Shown: positions 25,701 through 36,150, counted from the stretch's first letter. The stretch: DNA of 64,000 nucleotides from Litoditis marina (GCA_964036275.1 OZ038433.1:51725902-51789901); one strand, 5' to 3'. Notes: generated by a model not told the origin, from the sequence alone. Translations and numbers: made by a program.

Positions 25701-28700
25701 CGAGAAGGCTGAATCGAAAAATTAAGTTAGCCGACCTCTCTTCATGGTTCTGACTCACATGGCGAAATAATGTGGAAACGTACTCTACGAGGGCACTTGG
25801 CGTGACCTCTCCATTCCCGAATGGTTTAGTGTTGGTATTAAATTTATATAAGCTTGTGTTTTTTTCGTGATGTAGAGATACTGTTTCTGAATTGATAAAA
25901 GCTCATAGTTACTGTCTTTCGTGATTATTAAATTGATAAATATCGTGCTATGGTGCTCGATGACTCGAACGGTGCAATGGTTATTGACGTGCGCTCATGA
26001 AAATAGAACGACAGGAGTTTTCACTAAGTTTTCACTAACTATGATTGAATGTGGTATTATTTTTGCGCGAGATATTAGTTTCATCAAGTGTAGTCGTAGT
26101 TCTGTATATGTATCAAAAACAGAATAGAGGTAAAATATTTATTAAAGACATAACAACTCTTCAGTATCACCCTTGTATGTGGAAAGTCTCGTGGCAGTTC
26201 GGAGAGAATACAAGTTCCAGTGCATTCCTTGCGACGACAGTGATGGCAAACTTTTGAGCATTTATGACGTTGCTAGCTGACTTACCGTTTGAGACGTCCT
26301 CGACACGTTTTCTTGACAAAAGTCCCCGTTCTGAACGTAGATACACCGAATTTATTGTTGAAACAGGCGATAGCCAGTTTTGGGAAGCTTTGGTGTTGTA
26401 TTCCCATGTTAGTGAATACTTCTTAGCAGCTGGAAAGCGTTGGTACAGTTGAACATAGTATTGGAAATGGTGATAACGAAGCCTTTGCGCAATTGACTTG
26501 GGAGCGTCCAGGCCATAGCGTTCTCGCGACTAAGAAATACCACATGCACCGAGATCTTCTGAACTGAAACGCTGCAAATATCCATCTGACTTGGAACGAT
26601 CAATCCTTTCACGGATTCACTCTATTTTAGATGGTTGAGTCTCGACACGTAGATGAGCATGATAAATTTTCATAGTAACAGCGTAGAGAAGCGACTCAAT
26701 TCTCAACTCCGACTCGAAGAAAGACGCCATAACTTGGTGATGAAGATGTGTTAAATGACTCTTTGCGTATTTATGAGCTGTTCATTTCGGAAGTGAAGAT
26801 ATGACCAATCACAGGTCTTGGCCACGCACCCTTCGAACCCTCATGGTATTTTCGTAAATGGAATGAGCATTCATCAACCCAGTCCAAGGTCCCGCCCTCT
26901 TTGCAACATTTCGAAAATTAGAACTACCAAATTTGTGATTTCGTGTCTACTGTTGAACAAAACACACTATGATATTCACTAGCGAACACGTTTTGAATGA
27001 CCGCAGTGGCATGCCGGAAATTTGTCTCTCTTGTCCCGAAGCTGTCTTACGAATACTCGAAGATTGGAAGGGGAAAAATAAGGATGCCAATTTTTGACTC
27101 ACATGCAAACATAGACTGTTGTTCTTATAAAAAAAGGCACACTTAGTTGGTGAAGACCGAAGCGGAAGTGGAGAAAAGTTGAGTGACAAAATCATACATT
27201 AAGGTCAGCCACAGTAACGGATTATGATTTCAATTCATTTTGCAGACAGAAGAGCAGCCAGTAAAAGGAGTCAAACTTAGTTCCGTTAAATATGAGCTTT
27301 GACAACGGTCTTATTGATTTCGATTGTGATGGCTTCGAAAACACATGTGAAGCTTCAGAATGTTGGATGGATTTAGAGAAAATTGTGTATGTAAGAATGT
27401 AAAGAAGAATGTAAACACCTACGATAAATTATTGCCAGAGGTGGCCGAGTTTCTAGAGTTTTTTACGAAAAACCCGACTTCGGAAAACCTAAAACAATAT
27501 TAATGTGAAAGGAGTACTGAACAACGAACCCAATTCTTTGATCCCTATATGATGGATTTATTCCATCTTCTCTTCCATGCGTATTTCCGTATTTTATCTG
27601 TTTGCATTATCTCATTCTCTTCGCTATTGTTGATTGCCTCTTAAATATACTTGACTAAGTGACTTGACTTTTGAACTTTCGAATTTTCTTTCTGGGGAAC
27701 ACACTGGTTACTTCCCCTATTCGGGGACCATCCTGGGTGACTAATCCGGGGGGCTTTCGAGGGCTCAATCTGGGTGATATCGCGGCGGGCTAGGAAACAT
27801 TTCAGGCCTGAACATTCTGGGGACATAACGTGAGAAAAACTTACCTGTAAACGGATTACGAAACTATTAGATGCCTGATACTGTCAACCTGTACTAGATA
27901 CGTATGTGTACATTTCTCGGTTCAATTACCCAAGTTTGAGGTAACACGAGAACTATGAAATTTTCGAAAAAAAAATTGAGGAAAAAATTTCGTAATAAAT
28001 TTCGAGATTAGTTTCGAAAGTGATCCGATTGGGGGAATGAGTAATCTGGGAGACCTGATCCGATTGGGGGACTGTTGGGTGATCCGATTGGGGACATGAG
28101 CCTTTTAGGTAGTGCCTGAGGAGATGATCCGATTGGGGAAAGAGAACGTCTTCGCCATCGAGATATAGGATCAAATTTGTATTAAAATTAGATTTTTGTA
28201 AAATGAAATGTTTGTCTGTGTTCTTGGAAAAAGAAAAAAATTTGAGAAAAAATTTCGCAATATTTTCGAAAGTGATTATGGCTAGCCGGGGGACGTGATC
28301 CGATTGGGGGCATGACTAGCCAGGGGCCAATGGCTAGCTGGGGGACATTTTGGGTTCTAAGGGCGACTCTGAGAAATTGGACAACTGGGGGACTTTGGAC
28401 AGGGGGGGTACATACACTACTGACGTTTTGAAAAGTTGTTTTGCCCGTTTCTTCGTTATTTGTGAACCATTTTCCGAGAAACTTGCCGTGAGCAATTAAA
28501 GGGCATACATCTACAAGATTTGTGAATTTGAGTTCAAAATGACTCAGTTGTGAGTTGGGAGGGTAAACGTCTCGCAAAAACAACTTCCGTAACGGGGCGG
28601 CGGAGGCGGCGGCGGCTACAAAAAAATGTCCGCCCTTCTTTCGAGGCACAGCTTCGCTCTCAATGAAAATCTACTAACACGGTTCACACTGTTGTGAAGC

Positions 28701-31700
28701 GAAGAAACTCGGTTGCGCGTACAACCTAGCTTTCATTTGCATTCACATGTCGGGGTGGCACAGTGGATACGATTTCTGTTCTAGTGAAAACGGATTGAGG
28801 TTCGACTCCCGCCTCGAGCGGGAACATTTGCAATAATCGGCTAGTATAATTTCGAGCTATCCCTTTGCTCGATGCTGTGTCAAACTTTACCAAAGATGAC
28901 CTGCATTATTTTTACATGGTTATATATCATTTTGATAAGAGGTTCTCCGTAACTATAGAAAAAGAGGTTGATTAGTATAAAAAACGAGTGTCAAGAATGT
29001 AAAGATTAGTTTTAGACATCACATAAACGAAAAATATAAAACAGGTCCAATGAACGGCTATTAAAAGAGAAAGGCTAATTTCGCTTGGTTGAAATAACAC
29101 AAAGTATCCCAAATATTACTCAGTACCGATGATGCGACATCTGAATACATTACACGAAAATCCAGTTCGATTTTTGCCATATTTCAAACAAGCGAGCTTG
29201 GCCTTTCTCTGTCAATATCCGTTCATTGGACCTGTTTTATATTTTTCGTTTATGTGATCTCTAAAACTAATCTTTACTTTCTTGACACTCGTTTTTTTAT
29301 ACTAATTCTATTCCATTCTATTCTACTTTACTCCAGAACAATATGTTGTTGTCTCACCACAATATTACAAAATCAACAGTTTTTTCTTCCATCCAATCTA
29401 CATTTTCATGAAACGTTACTTGTTCTGCGCACGAGGCTTTGCCTCATTTTTTACAACATTCAATCAGTTCACAGGCATCAAGTTTCTTCAAATGCATGAG
29501 AAGGTGCGATGTTTTCGAATAATTGTTTTATGGTTTGTACTGTACAGTTGAAGGAACCAAGTGAAATGAGTCAATTTTGAATTCGAACAAGTTTTGCGGC
29601 TTGCTCTTACACACAACTTCAGCCTGGATACGTGTTTTTCACGTGAAAATAAACTGTGTTTCTAAACAATCGTAACCTCATGTAGGTTATGTTATACTGT
29701 CAGTTAATCGCACAGTCACGTGAAACATGTTGAACACAGCAGAACTCGGAAAACTGAAACGACAAAGTGCACACTTCCTCATTAGAATGCTAACTTTACG
29801 TGAATATTCAATAGACTTCTAGTGTATACTTATTCACGTATTGTCCCAGTAAACCGTTCCCTAGCCGAATGGGCAGTGCTCGGTGCTGAGCTGAACTCTC
29901 TCTACATTATATACACGACAAAGGACGATATTCTAGGTTCTATTCTCAATCCGTTCGTTACAGATTATATTGAACCGGTCTCTTGAGTTTCCCATACTAT
30001 CCTGACTGGTACATCTGACACCACAAAGTCACATTCTAATGTTGGTTGCTTTTACAGATATGGAGAAAACAAAATGTGGTCAAATGTATTGGTCTATCAT
30101 TGTGCATCTCTTTGCTGACAATGCCTGAAATAACAGAAAAAAGAACTATGATGCCGTCTCACTTTGCAGCTGGATTCTACAGTCCACTTCAACCAGAATG
30201 GCTCCACAAGGTAGGTTGTCGGACCCGTCCAAGTTCACGTTTTCATATTTTCACGTTCGCTAGAACCAACATGTTTGTTTTTTCGTGGCATAGCCCTTCG
30301 GAAAGAGAGAACAAAAAAATATTCGGTGAAGGGAAATCGCCACGTTGTCCCGGAACGTGTGTATTTGGTTTGGTTCATGTTTCAAACACAGTGTATCAAA
30401 ATCACGTGATCTGTTTGTGGTCATCTAGACAACAATGTGGTCAGAATGAGCCCAGACACAGTATAAATCTGTCTTGATGAGGGTTACTTTGAGCAGAACT
30501 ATGTCGTAATTATTGGCAGATATTTCAGGCTCTACTAATTCTTACCATACTGTTTTCCACCGTCTATACTTGCTTTGTTGTTCCATTCACAATTTGCATC
30601 ACTGCCAAGCTTCACAAACTTAAATCAAGGAAGGCTGGGTCAAGACAGAGAGATAAAGTAGGCTGGATTGGCTTGAATTTTCAGAGCCCGCCCGAAACGA
30701 AAAATGTTAAGCGAGGCAGCGCCCTGTTGCGATCGACAGCCTAGTTCTTGACGGAGATTGTATAGTCCGTTTAGTTCAACTGGACTCGTATCTATCAAAA
30801 GTGTTGCATGCATCCATGCCACCTCTCGCGTTGCGTATGCAGGGCGCCAACTCGCCAGATCGAGGCACAATCAATGGTCCTTCCAACAGCCAAGTAAAAA
30901 TTAAACAAAACATGAAAACCACCTACGCATACAATTATGGCAAATTCTTCAATTAAGCCGGTAGTCTGTTAACCGTAAAAGATTTGTCAAACCGTGATGG
31001 ACACCGTACCATCGAATTTGTATGGGACGGGGTTTGGCGAGCGACCAGTTCGTCTGCGTATCATTGGTCTACTCACTCTCTCAACTGCTAGCAGATAATC
31101 AACGACCGCTCGCCCCGCGTCGCTCAGTCAATTGAACCCTCTGCTGTCTCTATGAGAAAAATACCTCGGCTTCACTGTAGAAGAGGACAACACTTGTTTA
31201 CAACTACTCCAACACGTTCTTAGCACGGAGCTCTATTATCATCCAGACAATTATATAGGAGAGAGATAGAGAGAAAATAGACCACTACTCATTGATTGCA
31301 CAACTGCACACACTGGTTTATATGTTACACTTGATGTCACGTTAACATTGGAGGCGGGGCGAGAGACAGGAATAAGGCCAATCAATAGCCAATGGGAAAG
31401 CGATATCATGTTGTGATCAAAGAACACAACCCAACAATAACCCTTTTCAATATGCGATCGAGAATATTTCCAGCGTTTCTTCTTCTTTGCCACATTGAAT
31501 TGTGTTTTCTATATCTCGAATGCCTTTCTTTCATCATTTTACTTCTGGATGTTCAAGTTTCCATATGATGAACATATATTCAATATAATGTCTGATATCG
31601 TATTCTATGTAAGTGAGTATGTAACTTCAAGCTGAGAGCGTGAAGCGTACCAGAGTGTTGAAAAATTTAATGTGAAACAATCAGAGTTCATTGAAATTTA

Positions 31701-32240
31701 CCAAAACATTTAAGTTTTGGAATAATTTGACACTTAACGTGAAGAATAAACTTGGTTTCCATTTCTGCGATCTCTCCGAAAGCAAGTTTGGCAGCGTATC
31801 AAATAAATTCGCGAGTTGTTTCTGGCAATGTTCGAGTTATTCGAAGAGACACAAAGTCAGTTTTTTGGTCAGGTTCTACACACTTTATATAGAAATAGGC
31901 AATGTTTTATCTAAGAAAACACAAATCCCAAGTTTACTGTAGACTACCGTGGGAATGATGAGATTTATACCCCAGAAACCCGGTCTTTAATAAATAATAT
32001 CTTGAACTGTCTAATAATGCTAAACAACTTCAATCTAGATGGAAAACACCTTCATATTTGAATATAACTATCTCAATGTTTCAGCGAGATGTGTATTTCT
32101 ACTTTGTCGTGGTTCCAGCCAACCCTCTGTCTATTCTCATCATCAGCTCCAAAGCTCGCGAGGAAGTTTTTCGAGTATTTTCCCGGAAAACAAAACAGTC
32201 GAACATTGTGACTGTGACCAGCGCAAGAGCCATGGCATAG
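13757..32240 (+). CDS. Seven-transmembrane serpentine chemoreceptor (SRG/SRV-like)
   Basis: Seven exons join in phase: 13757-13895, 13966-14031, 29337-29503, 30058-30210, 30529-30657, 31474-31608 and 32085-32240. Together they give 945 nt, 314 residues plus stop, a normal length for nematode chemoreceptors. The start MWTDIFDRW leads directly into TM1. Hydrophobic segments follow, including SYFILFYFVACLDVLSSM, a basic third loop (KLHKLKSRKAGSRQRDK), an FFFFATLNCVFYI segment, and a last segment ending ANPLSILIISSKAREEVFRV, the NP and basic tail typical of nematode serpentine receptors. By family it should sit in the plasma membrane of a sensory neuron. I infer the SRG superfamily from overall pattern only. 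Intron 2 is about 15.3 kb because it holds the 14-kb palindromic element, yet every exon is open. The exon 5 acceptor could instead lie 9 bp upstream. Confidence 0.82.
14398..14420. repeat. Short CG-rich palindrome
   Basis: GCGCAGCGC-GGA-GCGCTGCGC, a perfect 9-bp-arm hairpin about 30 bp outside the left end of the palindromic element. A related sequence (GCGCAGCGCGAAGCGCTGTG) occurs at about 60937-60957 in another dispersed repeat. Confidence 0.7.
14447..14452 (+). repeat. 6-bp target-site duplication, left copy
   Basis: GACGTT immediately before AGTAGTG. The same hexamer follows the element at 28422-28427. Confidence 0.8.
14463..14868 (+). repeat. C-rich subterminal repeats, left
   Basis: Recurrent CCCCCAATCGGATCA (five or so copies) and CCCC-GCTAGCCAT or close variants (three copies), within the first 420 bp of the element. 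Clusters like this near transposon ends are usually recombinase-binding sites; here that is inference. Weaker C-rich variants continue near 15045-15180. Confidence 0.75.
16144..16707 (+). pseudogene. Decayed 188-codon frame with two in-frame stops, left arm
   Basis: One frame runs from ATG at 16144 to a final TGA at 16705-16707 with internal stops TGA (16255-16257) and TAG (16342-16344). Between and after them the translation looks protein-like, for example RIESLLYAVTMKIYHAHL, then RLRYHHFQYYVQLYQRFP and VINAQKFAITVVARNAL, with no repeats or low complexity. The segment after the second stop is 120 codons long. I do not recognise the family. It could be a pseudogene, or an exon whose stops are removed by splicing I cannot see. 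The opposite-strand frame here is shorter and I treat it as a shadow. Confidence 0.5.
17042..17090 (+). promoter_or_regulatory. Conserved palindromic module, copy 1 (left arm)
   Basis: ACTAAACCATTCGGGAATGG followed by AGAGGTCACGCCAAGTGCCC and TCGTA. The core GAGGTCAC-N5-GTGCCCTC is itself an inverted repeat. Four copies occur per arm: 17042, 18401, 20401 and, inverted, 21222. It could be a protein-binding site or an RNA stem; its function is unknown. Confidence 0.6.
17182..17484 (-). CDS. Hypothetical 100-residue ORF, left-arm copy
   Basis: Identical frame to 25390-25692 in the right arm. See that entry for description. Confidence 0.35.
   Translation of the reverse strand: MTETQKLLATSIDTTQTCIHDVSVALWLIHLAFTSLQAQQSVSVGTSQECFAKLCDRYAYNGIILWHFAQGELLLRMCRDNETWASRLLIYVYSQVHSHA
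18401..18450 (+). promoter_or_regulatory. Conserved palindromic module, copy 2 (left arm)
   Basis: CTTTCGGAAACGGAGCGGTC followed by ACAACAAGTGATCCCGTA; it keeps the TTCGGAAACGG lead-in and the GTCAC...GTG core seen in the other copies. Confidence 0.55.
18619..18957 (-). CDS. C2H2 zinc-finger ORF, left-arm copy
   Basis: Mirror of 23918-24256; see that entry. Confidence 0.4.
   Translation of the reverse strand: MSGRLCILSVLHNCTLCDKFFSSKQRRLSHIHAHHSGIEVPSLNLSPKDFITRFKNHPSYLKRIHADSNNHVNTLISKTQKEGGNPTVATSSRKEELNATVQDGFPVKREKT
19085..19870. repeat. Degenerate internal tandem repeat, about 340-bp period (left arm)
   Basis: Two diverged copies start near 19105 and 19455 (TGCATGCC/TGTATGCC, then AAAATGCATTTTC/GAATGCACTTT, then AGAGCTATCGA/AAAGCTATCGA, then TATAATTNNTTTC, then ATATTGG/ATATGGG). 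A third partial copy lies near 19685-19860 (CTATAATCCATTTTTTTTGC). The short open frames here are products of this repeat. Confidence 0.55.
20401..20446 (+). promoter_or_regulatory. Conserved palindromic module, copy 3 (left arm)
   Basis: ACCAAATTACCGGAGTGGAG followed by AGGTCACAACAGGTGATCTC and GTAATG. The symmetric core is GAGGTCAC-N5-GTGATCTC. Confidence 0.55.
21222..21278 (-). promoter_or_regulatory. Conserved palindromic module, copy 4, inverted (left arm)
   Basis: On the minus strand it reads CCATTCGGAAACGGAGAGG followed by TCACGCCTAGTGCCCTCGAG. This is the closest copy to the centre of the palindrome, and its mirror is at 21597-21653. Confidence 0.6.
21385..21490. other. Central spacer of the 14-kb palindrome
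   Basis: About 106 bp of unpaired sequence between ATTCACTTCGTATT and AATACGAAGTGAAT, AT-rich and without features. A DNA or RNA hairpin of the arms would have this as its loop. Confidence 0.9.
23918..24256 (+). CDS. Hypothetical 112-residue protein with one C2H2 zinc finger
   Basis: The frame begins MSGRLCILSVLHNCTLCDKF. Residues about 14-36 have C-x2-C-x12-H followed by further His (CTLCDKFF...LSHIHAHH), consistent with a C2H2 finger, the most common nucleic-acid-binding fold. The rest is polar (SPKDFITRFKNHPSYLKR) and the end is basic (VKREKT). No clear splice sites flank it, so it may be a complete small ORF or a remnant of a longer protein. It is preserved in both arms (mirror 18619-18957). 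In a mobile element such a finger could be part of a DNA-binding protein; that is inference. Confidence 0.42.
   Translation: MSGRLCILSVLHNCTLCDKFFSSKQRRLSHIHAHHSGIEVPSLNLSPKDFITRFKNHPSYLKRIHADSNNHVNTLISKTQKEGGNPTVATSSRKEELNATVQDGFPVKREKT
25390..25692 (+). CDS. Hypothetical 100-residue ORF in the palindrome
   Basis: MTETQKLLATSIDTTQTCIH start, mixed composition with four Cys, and a moderately hydrophobic middle (VSVALWLIHLAFTSLQA). The ATG follows AATGAACT with no obvious acceptor. The last codons overlap a possible donor (CAG|GTACAC). No family recognised. Both arms keep it open, which may reflect arm homogenisation rather than selection. Confidence 0.37.
   Translation: MTETQKLLATSIDTTQTCIHDVSVALWLIHLAFTSLQAQQSVSVGTSQECFAKLCDRYAYNGIILWHFAQGELLLRMCRDNETWASRLLIYVYSQVHSHA
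26167..26730 (-). pseudogene. Decayed 188-codon frame, right-arm copy
   Basis: Mirror of 16144-16707 with the same two internal stops. The shared lesions mean they predate the inverted duplication, or the arms have been homogenised since. Confidence 0.5.
28004..28411 (-). repeat. C-rich subterminal repeats, right
   Basis: Inverse of the left cluster: TGATCCGATTGGGGG repeats and ATGGCTAGC-GGGG variants next to the right terminus. Confidence 0.75.
28422..28427 (+). repeat. 6-bp target-site duplication, right copy
   Basis: GACGTT directly after CACTACT, matching 14447-14452. Confidence 0.8.
28749..28819 (+). repeat. tRNA-like sequence in chemoreceptor intron 2
   Basis: GTGGCACAGTGGATAC resembles an A box and GGTTCGACTCC fits the B-box consensus. 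The acceptor ends (GTCGGGG / CCTCGAG) pair poorly, so I call it a tRNA-derived pseudogene or SINE head. Confidence 0.4.
28975..29302. mobile_element. Foldback MITE with about 80-bp arms
   Basis: The left arm 28975-29054 (GTATAAAAAACGAGTGTCAA...) and right arm about 29219-29302 are close inverted copies that include CAGGTCCAATGAACGG / CCGTTCATTGGACCTG. About 165 bp separates them. It lies just upstream of chemoreceptor exon 3. Confidence 0.85.
29694..29827 (+). mobile_element. 128-bp MITE family A, copy 1
   Basis: Starts ATACTGTCAGTTAATCGCAC, contains AGTCACGTGAAACATGTTG and GACAAAGTGCAC, and ends ATTCAATAGACTTCTAGTGT. Imperfect inverted ends (CAGTCACGTGAAA / TTTACGTGAATATT). Other copies: 34677, 50020 (partial), 50557, 53665 and 55732. 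Confidence 0.8.
30895..31190. repeat. Dispersed repeat fragment in chemoreceptor intron 5
   Basis: The segment TTGGCGAGCGACCAGTTCGT near 31030 resembles 35890-35935 (TTGGTGAGCGGTCAGCCCGT). This suggests two diverged copies of a dispersed repeat. Boundaries are uncertain. Confidence 0.4.
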
Positions 32241-33302
32241 GGTCATTTCAAAAAGGTACCTTCATCCTTTTTTAGTCGGCGACAGATACACCGAACAAAG
32301 TATAGTTATCGATCGTCTGTACTCCACGTGTCGCACACGATCAATGATCATACTTTGCTATATGTATCGACCGCCGACAAACAAGTATTGAGAGGATGTA
32401 AGATCTTATCAAGGAGTTTGTATTTATGAAACAAAAATTTCATTTAAAGAGTTAAAGCCAACAATATACCGAAATGTTCATCGACAATACTACATGAAGA
32501 CTAGTTATTTTCATTTCTACTGGGATTCTACTCATATTAACCTTAGAACTCCTTCGGTTCGTTTGAAATACGTAAATGTTATCGGAAAGACTGATTCTTT
32601 CGCATTCGAGTCTGATTTAAAACTTCCAATAAATACTGTTGAATCCTAAGTAGGAATGTTTTGCATTATAAGGTATTTTGAATTCAAATAACTGTTTATT
32701 CGAAGCAACTTCAACTTTTATATATCAAGTGGTTTTACGGGACTTCTATGTCACTCAAATGCTTCAACTGATAAATATAAGAGGAACTATCAAAGACCCG
32801 CTGTTCCGTTGAAGTAGCGATTTCGAATTCCTGACATCTGAGAGAAATTTGAAGTTAACTAAAAACAAAGTTCTAGTTGGTTTTATTTTTTCTGTATCTT
32901 TTTTAGTTTTATATTCACAAAATATGTTATATTCATTCTTTGTCACATTTTTAACAACAATAAAACATATGCTGCTTACAAAAACTTCAAACTTGTGAAC
33001 GAAATAAAAAGGAAAGATACATTGCACCAGCTGATTTCTATTGCAAATTTGAGCATTGGCGGCTTGTAACTAAATGACGAATCTTCGAATAAGAGAAAAA
33101 TCAATAAATAAATCAATAAATAAACTCAGTGAAATCCGCTACAACGCATGACCCGTGACAGCACCAGGCGGAAAACACAGGGGAAATGAGAGCTACAGTA
33201 TGACTCCGGGAGGGAACGAGACTCATTTATAAGTAAACATACGACTATTATCCCGGAAAAGAAATCGATTTTGTGGATTCACAAAAAAAGGGGGAATGAA
33301 TA
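32241..33302. other. Convergent intergenic region
   Basis: Lies between the stop of the chemoreceptor gene (+) and the stop of the quahog-like gene (-). A plus-strand AATAAA occurs in CCAATAAATACTG at about 32630 and could end the receptor mRNA. The minus strand has no perfect AATAAA close to the quahog stop. No other exon seen. Confidence 0.5.
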
Positions 33303-36150
33303 TCAATACTTTGCGAACGGCAGCACGAATTGGCTCAAATCGTGTGCATAGTTGATGAGCGAAGGGATGCCTTGACTGTCCACTTTGGCTCCTGGAACAT
33401 GGAAAAAATCAATAAATGTAGAGAGATCAAACTACACCCTCGCCTATACGGTATATCTAGTTTTGTTCTGTGTCCGCTACTCTATGTTAATTCACAATCA
33501 TTGTTGTAGTGAGATGGTTGGCGTGTATTGAAGTGATCACATGTTTCAGTTGATGTATAAGTATCTCAGAAAAACTAGACAAAACGTTAAAGAAACGCAA
33601 ACTTTTTTGTATCCTGATAGGTTTTAAGACGTATTTAAAAAGTATTTGTATTTCTAACAGCATTTTCCTGATTTTTTGTACGTAGCTCTTTCGCGGTGTA
33701 CATTACGTATTTCCATTTTTTGAGAAAACAGAGCGAGATGGAGATTAAAAAGTTATAAGTTCGCAATCAGGTTTTCCAGCTCTATACTGTGGAATTGCTA
33801 GCTCGAAGGTCAAAATTAGAGAGAAATGGTCTCTTTGGAAAACATATGCATAAATGAAGACAAAATAATGACTGAAAAAACACGTACCGTATCCGATGTT
33901 GAAGAAGTCGTTGGCATACATCAAGAAGTCGAATATCACCTGGAAGTTATGGTTTATATGTTCAAAATACATATTCACGTAGTATAACGCATTTCTATGT
34001 TATCGCTATTCTTCATATACTAGAGGTTCGGTAAATAGTCAGTGCGTGAAGAGATTCGATATCAACAAAAAAAAATAGAAAAGGTGCAGTGAGAGATAGC
34101 ATGTTTTTGATCTCTCTACGCTATAAGTTTCTTGCTTTTTTCACTATGGTGTTTCACGTGCTATACAAAGAAGTGAATTTAGTCTTTGATCTACCTTTTG
34201 GACGGAATGGCTTTCCAATTGAGAGAAGCAGGAGGAGAGAACTCCGTCGGTAATCAGTGATCCTTCCACTGTCATTGGAGAGTAGATTCCCGTAGAGAAT
34301 TGACGTCCAATCTGGAGAAAATCAAAGATCATAAATCATTAACAGACTTGAAAAGTTGTTAAGGTGGCCAGCAGTTATTTGAAGTTCCATCATAGTTGAT
34401 CATGATGTATTTCAAAAAGTCATGCTGCTCATACATAGTTGAAGCGAATACCAAATTCCTTCCACAAACCCGCTAATGTTTATTTTGCCATCAATTTGAT
34501 CTCTACGTGATCTTATCGTAAAACATTGATCACCTCCCCCTTAAACTGTGGCCGAAAACGGGTCCTGCCAGCTTTTTTGTGATTACTTCTGAACCCAATC
34601 AACGGAAATTCCAAATAACCTAGTTCATTTATGGATCGTACAAATTTGAATCAAAGTTGTGAGAAAATAGAATGATGTGTTAGTCATTAGCACAGTCACG
34701 TAAAGCATCTCAAACACATCATAAGTCAGAAACGTGCAATGACAAAGTGCACGATTCCTTATTAGAATATTAACTTTATGTGACTATTCAATTTACTTAG
34801 TATACGTACCTTCACAATAGGGTCAGCTATCATTTCCCCTGACGCGGAGACCGAAACGAGACAGTCGCCGACAGCCGCAGACTGCGCGAATCGAGAGGCC
34901 TCGACGATCGGGTGAACGCCCTCGGAAGATGAGATGCTGCTGAAACATTTGAGTGAAGGAAAAAACCACCAGTCAGTACGTTCTACAGCAATCCAACAGC
35001 AACATTTTCCGATCAAACTTTTCAACTTTGAACTTCACCAGCAGTTCATATTCAACCAAATTACAACAAATACTAAAATTCAAAACACAATGATTTATGA
35101 TTTTCCGCATTCAGCAAATGTTATTGTCATATAATTGATGAGTTGTCAGAACTAATCTCATAAATCATTGACATTTGTAGTATCAAGAAAGACATTAGTT
35201 CGCTTACAGCCTCGTTCCACGTAGGTGTTTTCCCATATACATTTACGTGTTTTACGTGAACATTTCGTTTTCTGGTATAATACCGCCAAATTCATAATAG
35301 AACTAATCGTCACCTATTCATCTGCTGGCAGTTTCCGAAGGGAATCAGATGGAGGGGTGTGAGCGCCAGTCTTTTGCCGGATTCTGTGAAAAAAACTACA
35401 AACTGAGCTCGGGTGGCCGGCTCACGGTGGTAGAACATTTCGACGCGTTCGTACTTCAGAACACCCGCCGCCGATGGGACCAGAACCTGTAAATACCACT
35501 GTACCGTTGAGCATCTACGAGAAAGACAAGTAGCGCGCCTCACTGTTTCATCGTGATTATATATTGATGATTTGTTGGATTACTCACTACAAAGAGCAGT
35601 TGTGCAGGAATATTATAAGTTCTGTTATCTTGATAAAACACTTGATATCGACAAATTTACAGGCATTTTATCAAACTTATATAAATATATAGTATAAGTT
35701 ATTCGTACTACAGTATCCTGAAATAATGTTCAAGCAATGATCTGCATGGAAAGTTTATCACCGGTTAGAGTATCACTTGGCAGTGATGAGTTAGTGGTCC
35801 ATGTTTGAGAAATACGATAAAGTCGTGCAAATTCGTTTTAAAATGTAACATTTTATGAAATTTTGTAAACATGCGATCAATTTTATGCTTGTCGGAGCTT
35901 GGTGAGCGGTCAGCCCGTCTGCGTTATTTTATCTACACACCCTCCCATACGCTGGCAACGACAAAGTTCAATCGATTGATAATTTGCGGTTTTTCTCAAG
36001 GAACTGAATTCTATAGTTATAAACAACTAACATAGTCTCCGACTTCCAACTGATGCATTTTCTTCGCTCCGTGAACCGTTTGAACGACAGTTTCTCCAGC
36101 GAAACAGTTCATTTTCTTCATGGCTGACAGAACTCCGCCGGCATCTCTTT
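33303..36150 (-). other. Hint (Hog) autoprocessing domain exons
   Basis: Six exons encode about 226 residues. NCFAGETVV carries the presumed nucleophilic Cys; MHQLEVGDYVLVP, YERVEMFYHR, LTPLHLIPFG, VGDCLVSV, GIYSPMTVEGSLITDGVLSS and a hydrophobic C-terminus follow in the order known for nematode Hog domains. The TxxH pair and the Cys are intact, so cleavage competence is expected but not shown. Confidence 0.85.

Larger units (their letters stand above)
14453..28421. mobile_element. 14-kb palindromic mobile element (Maverick/Polinton-like ends)
   Basis: The element begins AGTAGTGTATGTACCCCCC and ends with the exact inverse. GACGTT flanks it on both sides (14447-14452 and 28422-28427) as a 6-bp direct duplication. 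Positions pair as x with about 42875 minus x, giving arms of about 6.93 kb around a spacer of about 106 bp (21385-21490). A 6-bp duplication and 5'-AG termini are hallmarks of Maverick/Polinton elements, but those normally carry TIRs of hundreds of bp and genes for protein-primed polymerase, integrase, ATPase and protease, none of which I see. It may be a non-autonomous, inverted-duplicated derivative, or a separate foldback class. It sits in intron 2 of the chemoreceptor gene. Confidence 0.85.
21491..28421 (-). repeat. Right arm of the 14-kb palindrome
   Basis: Inverse of 14453-21384 and nearly identical. The conserved modules recur at 21597-21653, 22429-22474, 24425-24474 and 25784-25832, and the degenerate 340-bp repeat near 23005-23790. 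Confidence 0.93.

Noticed and set aside
14453..28421. Calling the palindrome a complete Maverick/Polinton
   Set aside because: Ends and duplication fit, but no polymerase, integrase, ATPase or protease motifs are visible, so I call it only Maverick-like.
35890..36010. A separate gene or exon in the quahog intron
   Set aside because: It resembles the repeat near 31030 in the chemoreceptor intron, so I take it as dispersed repeat.
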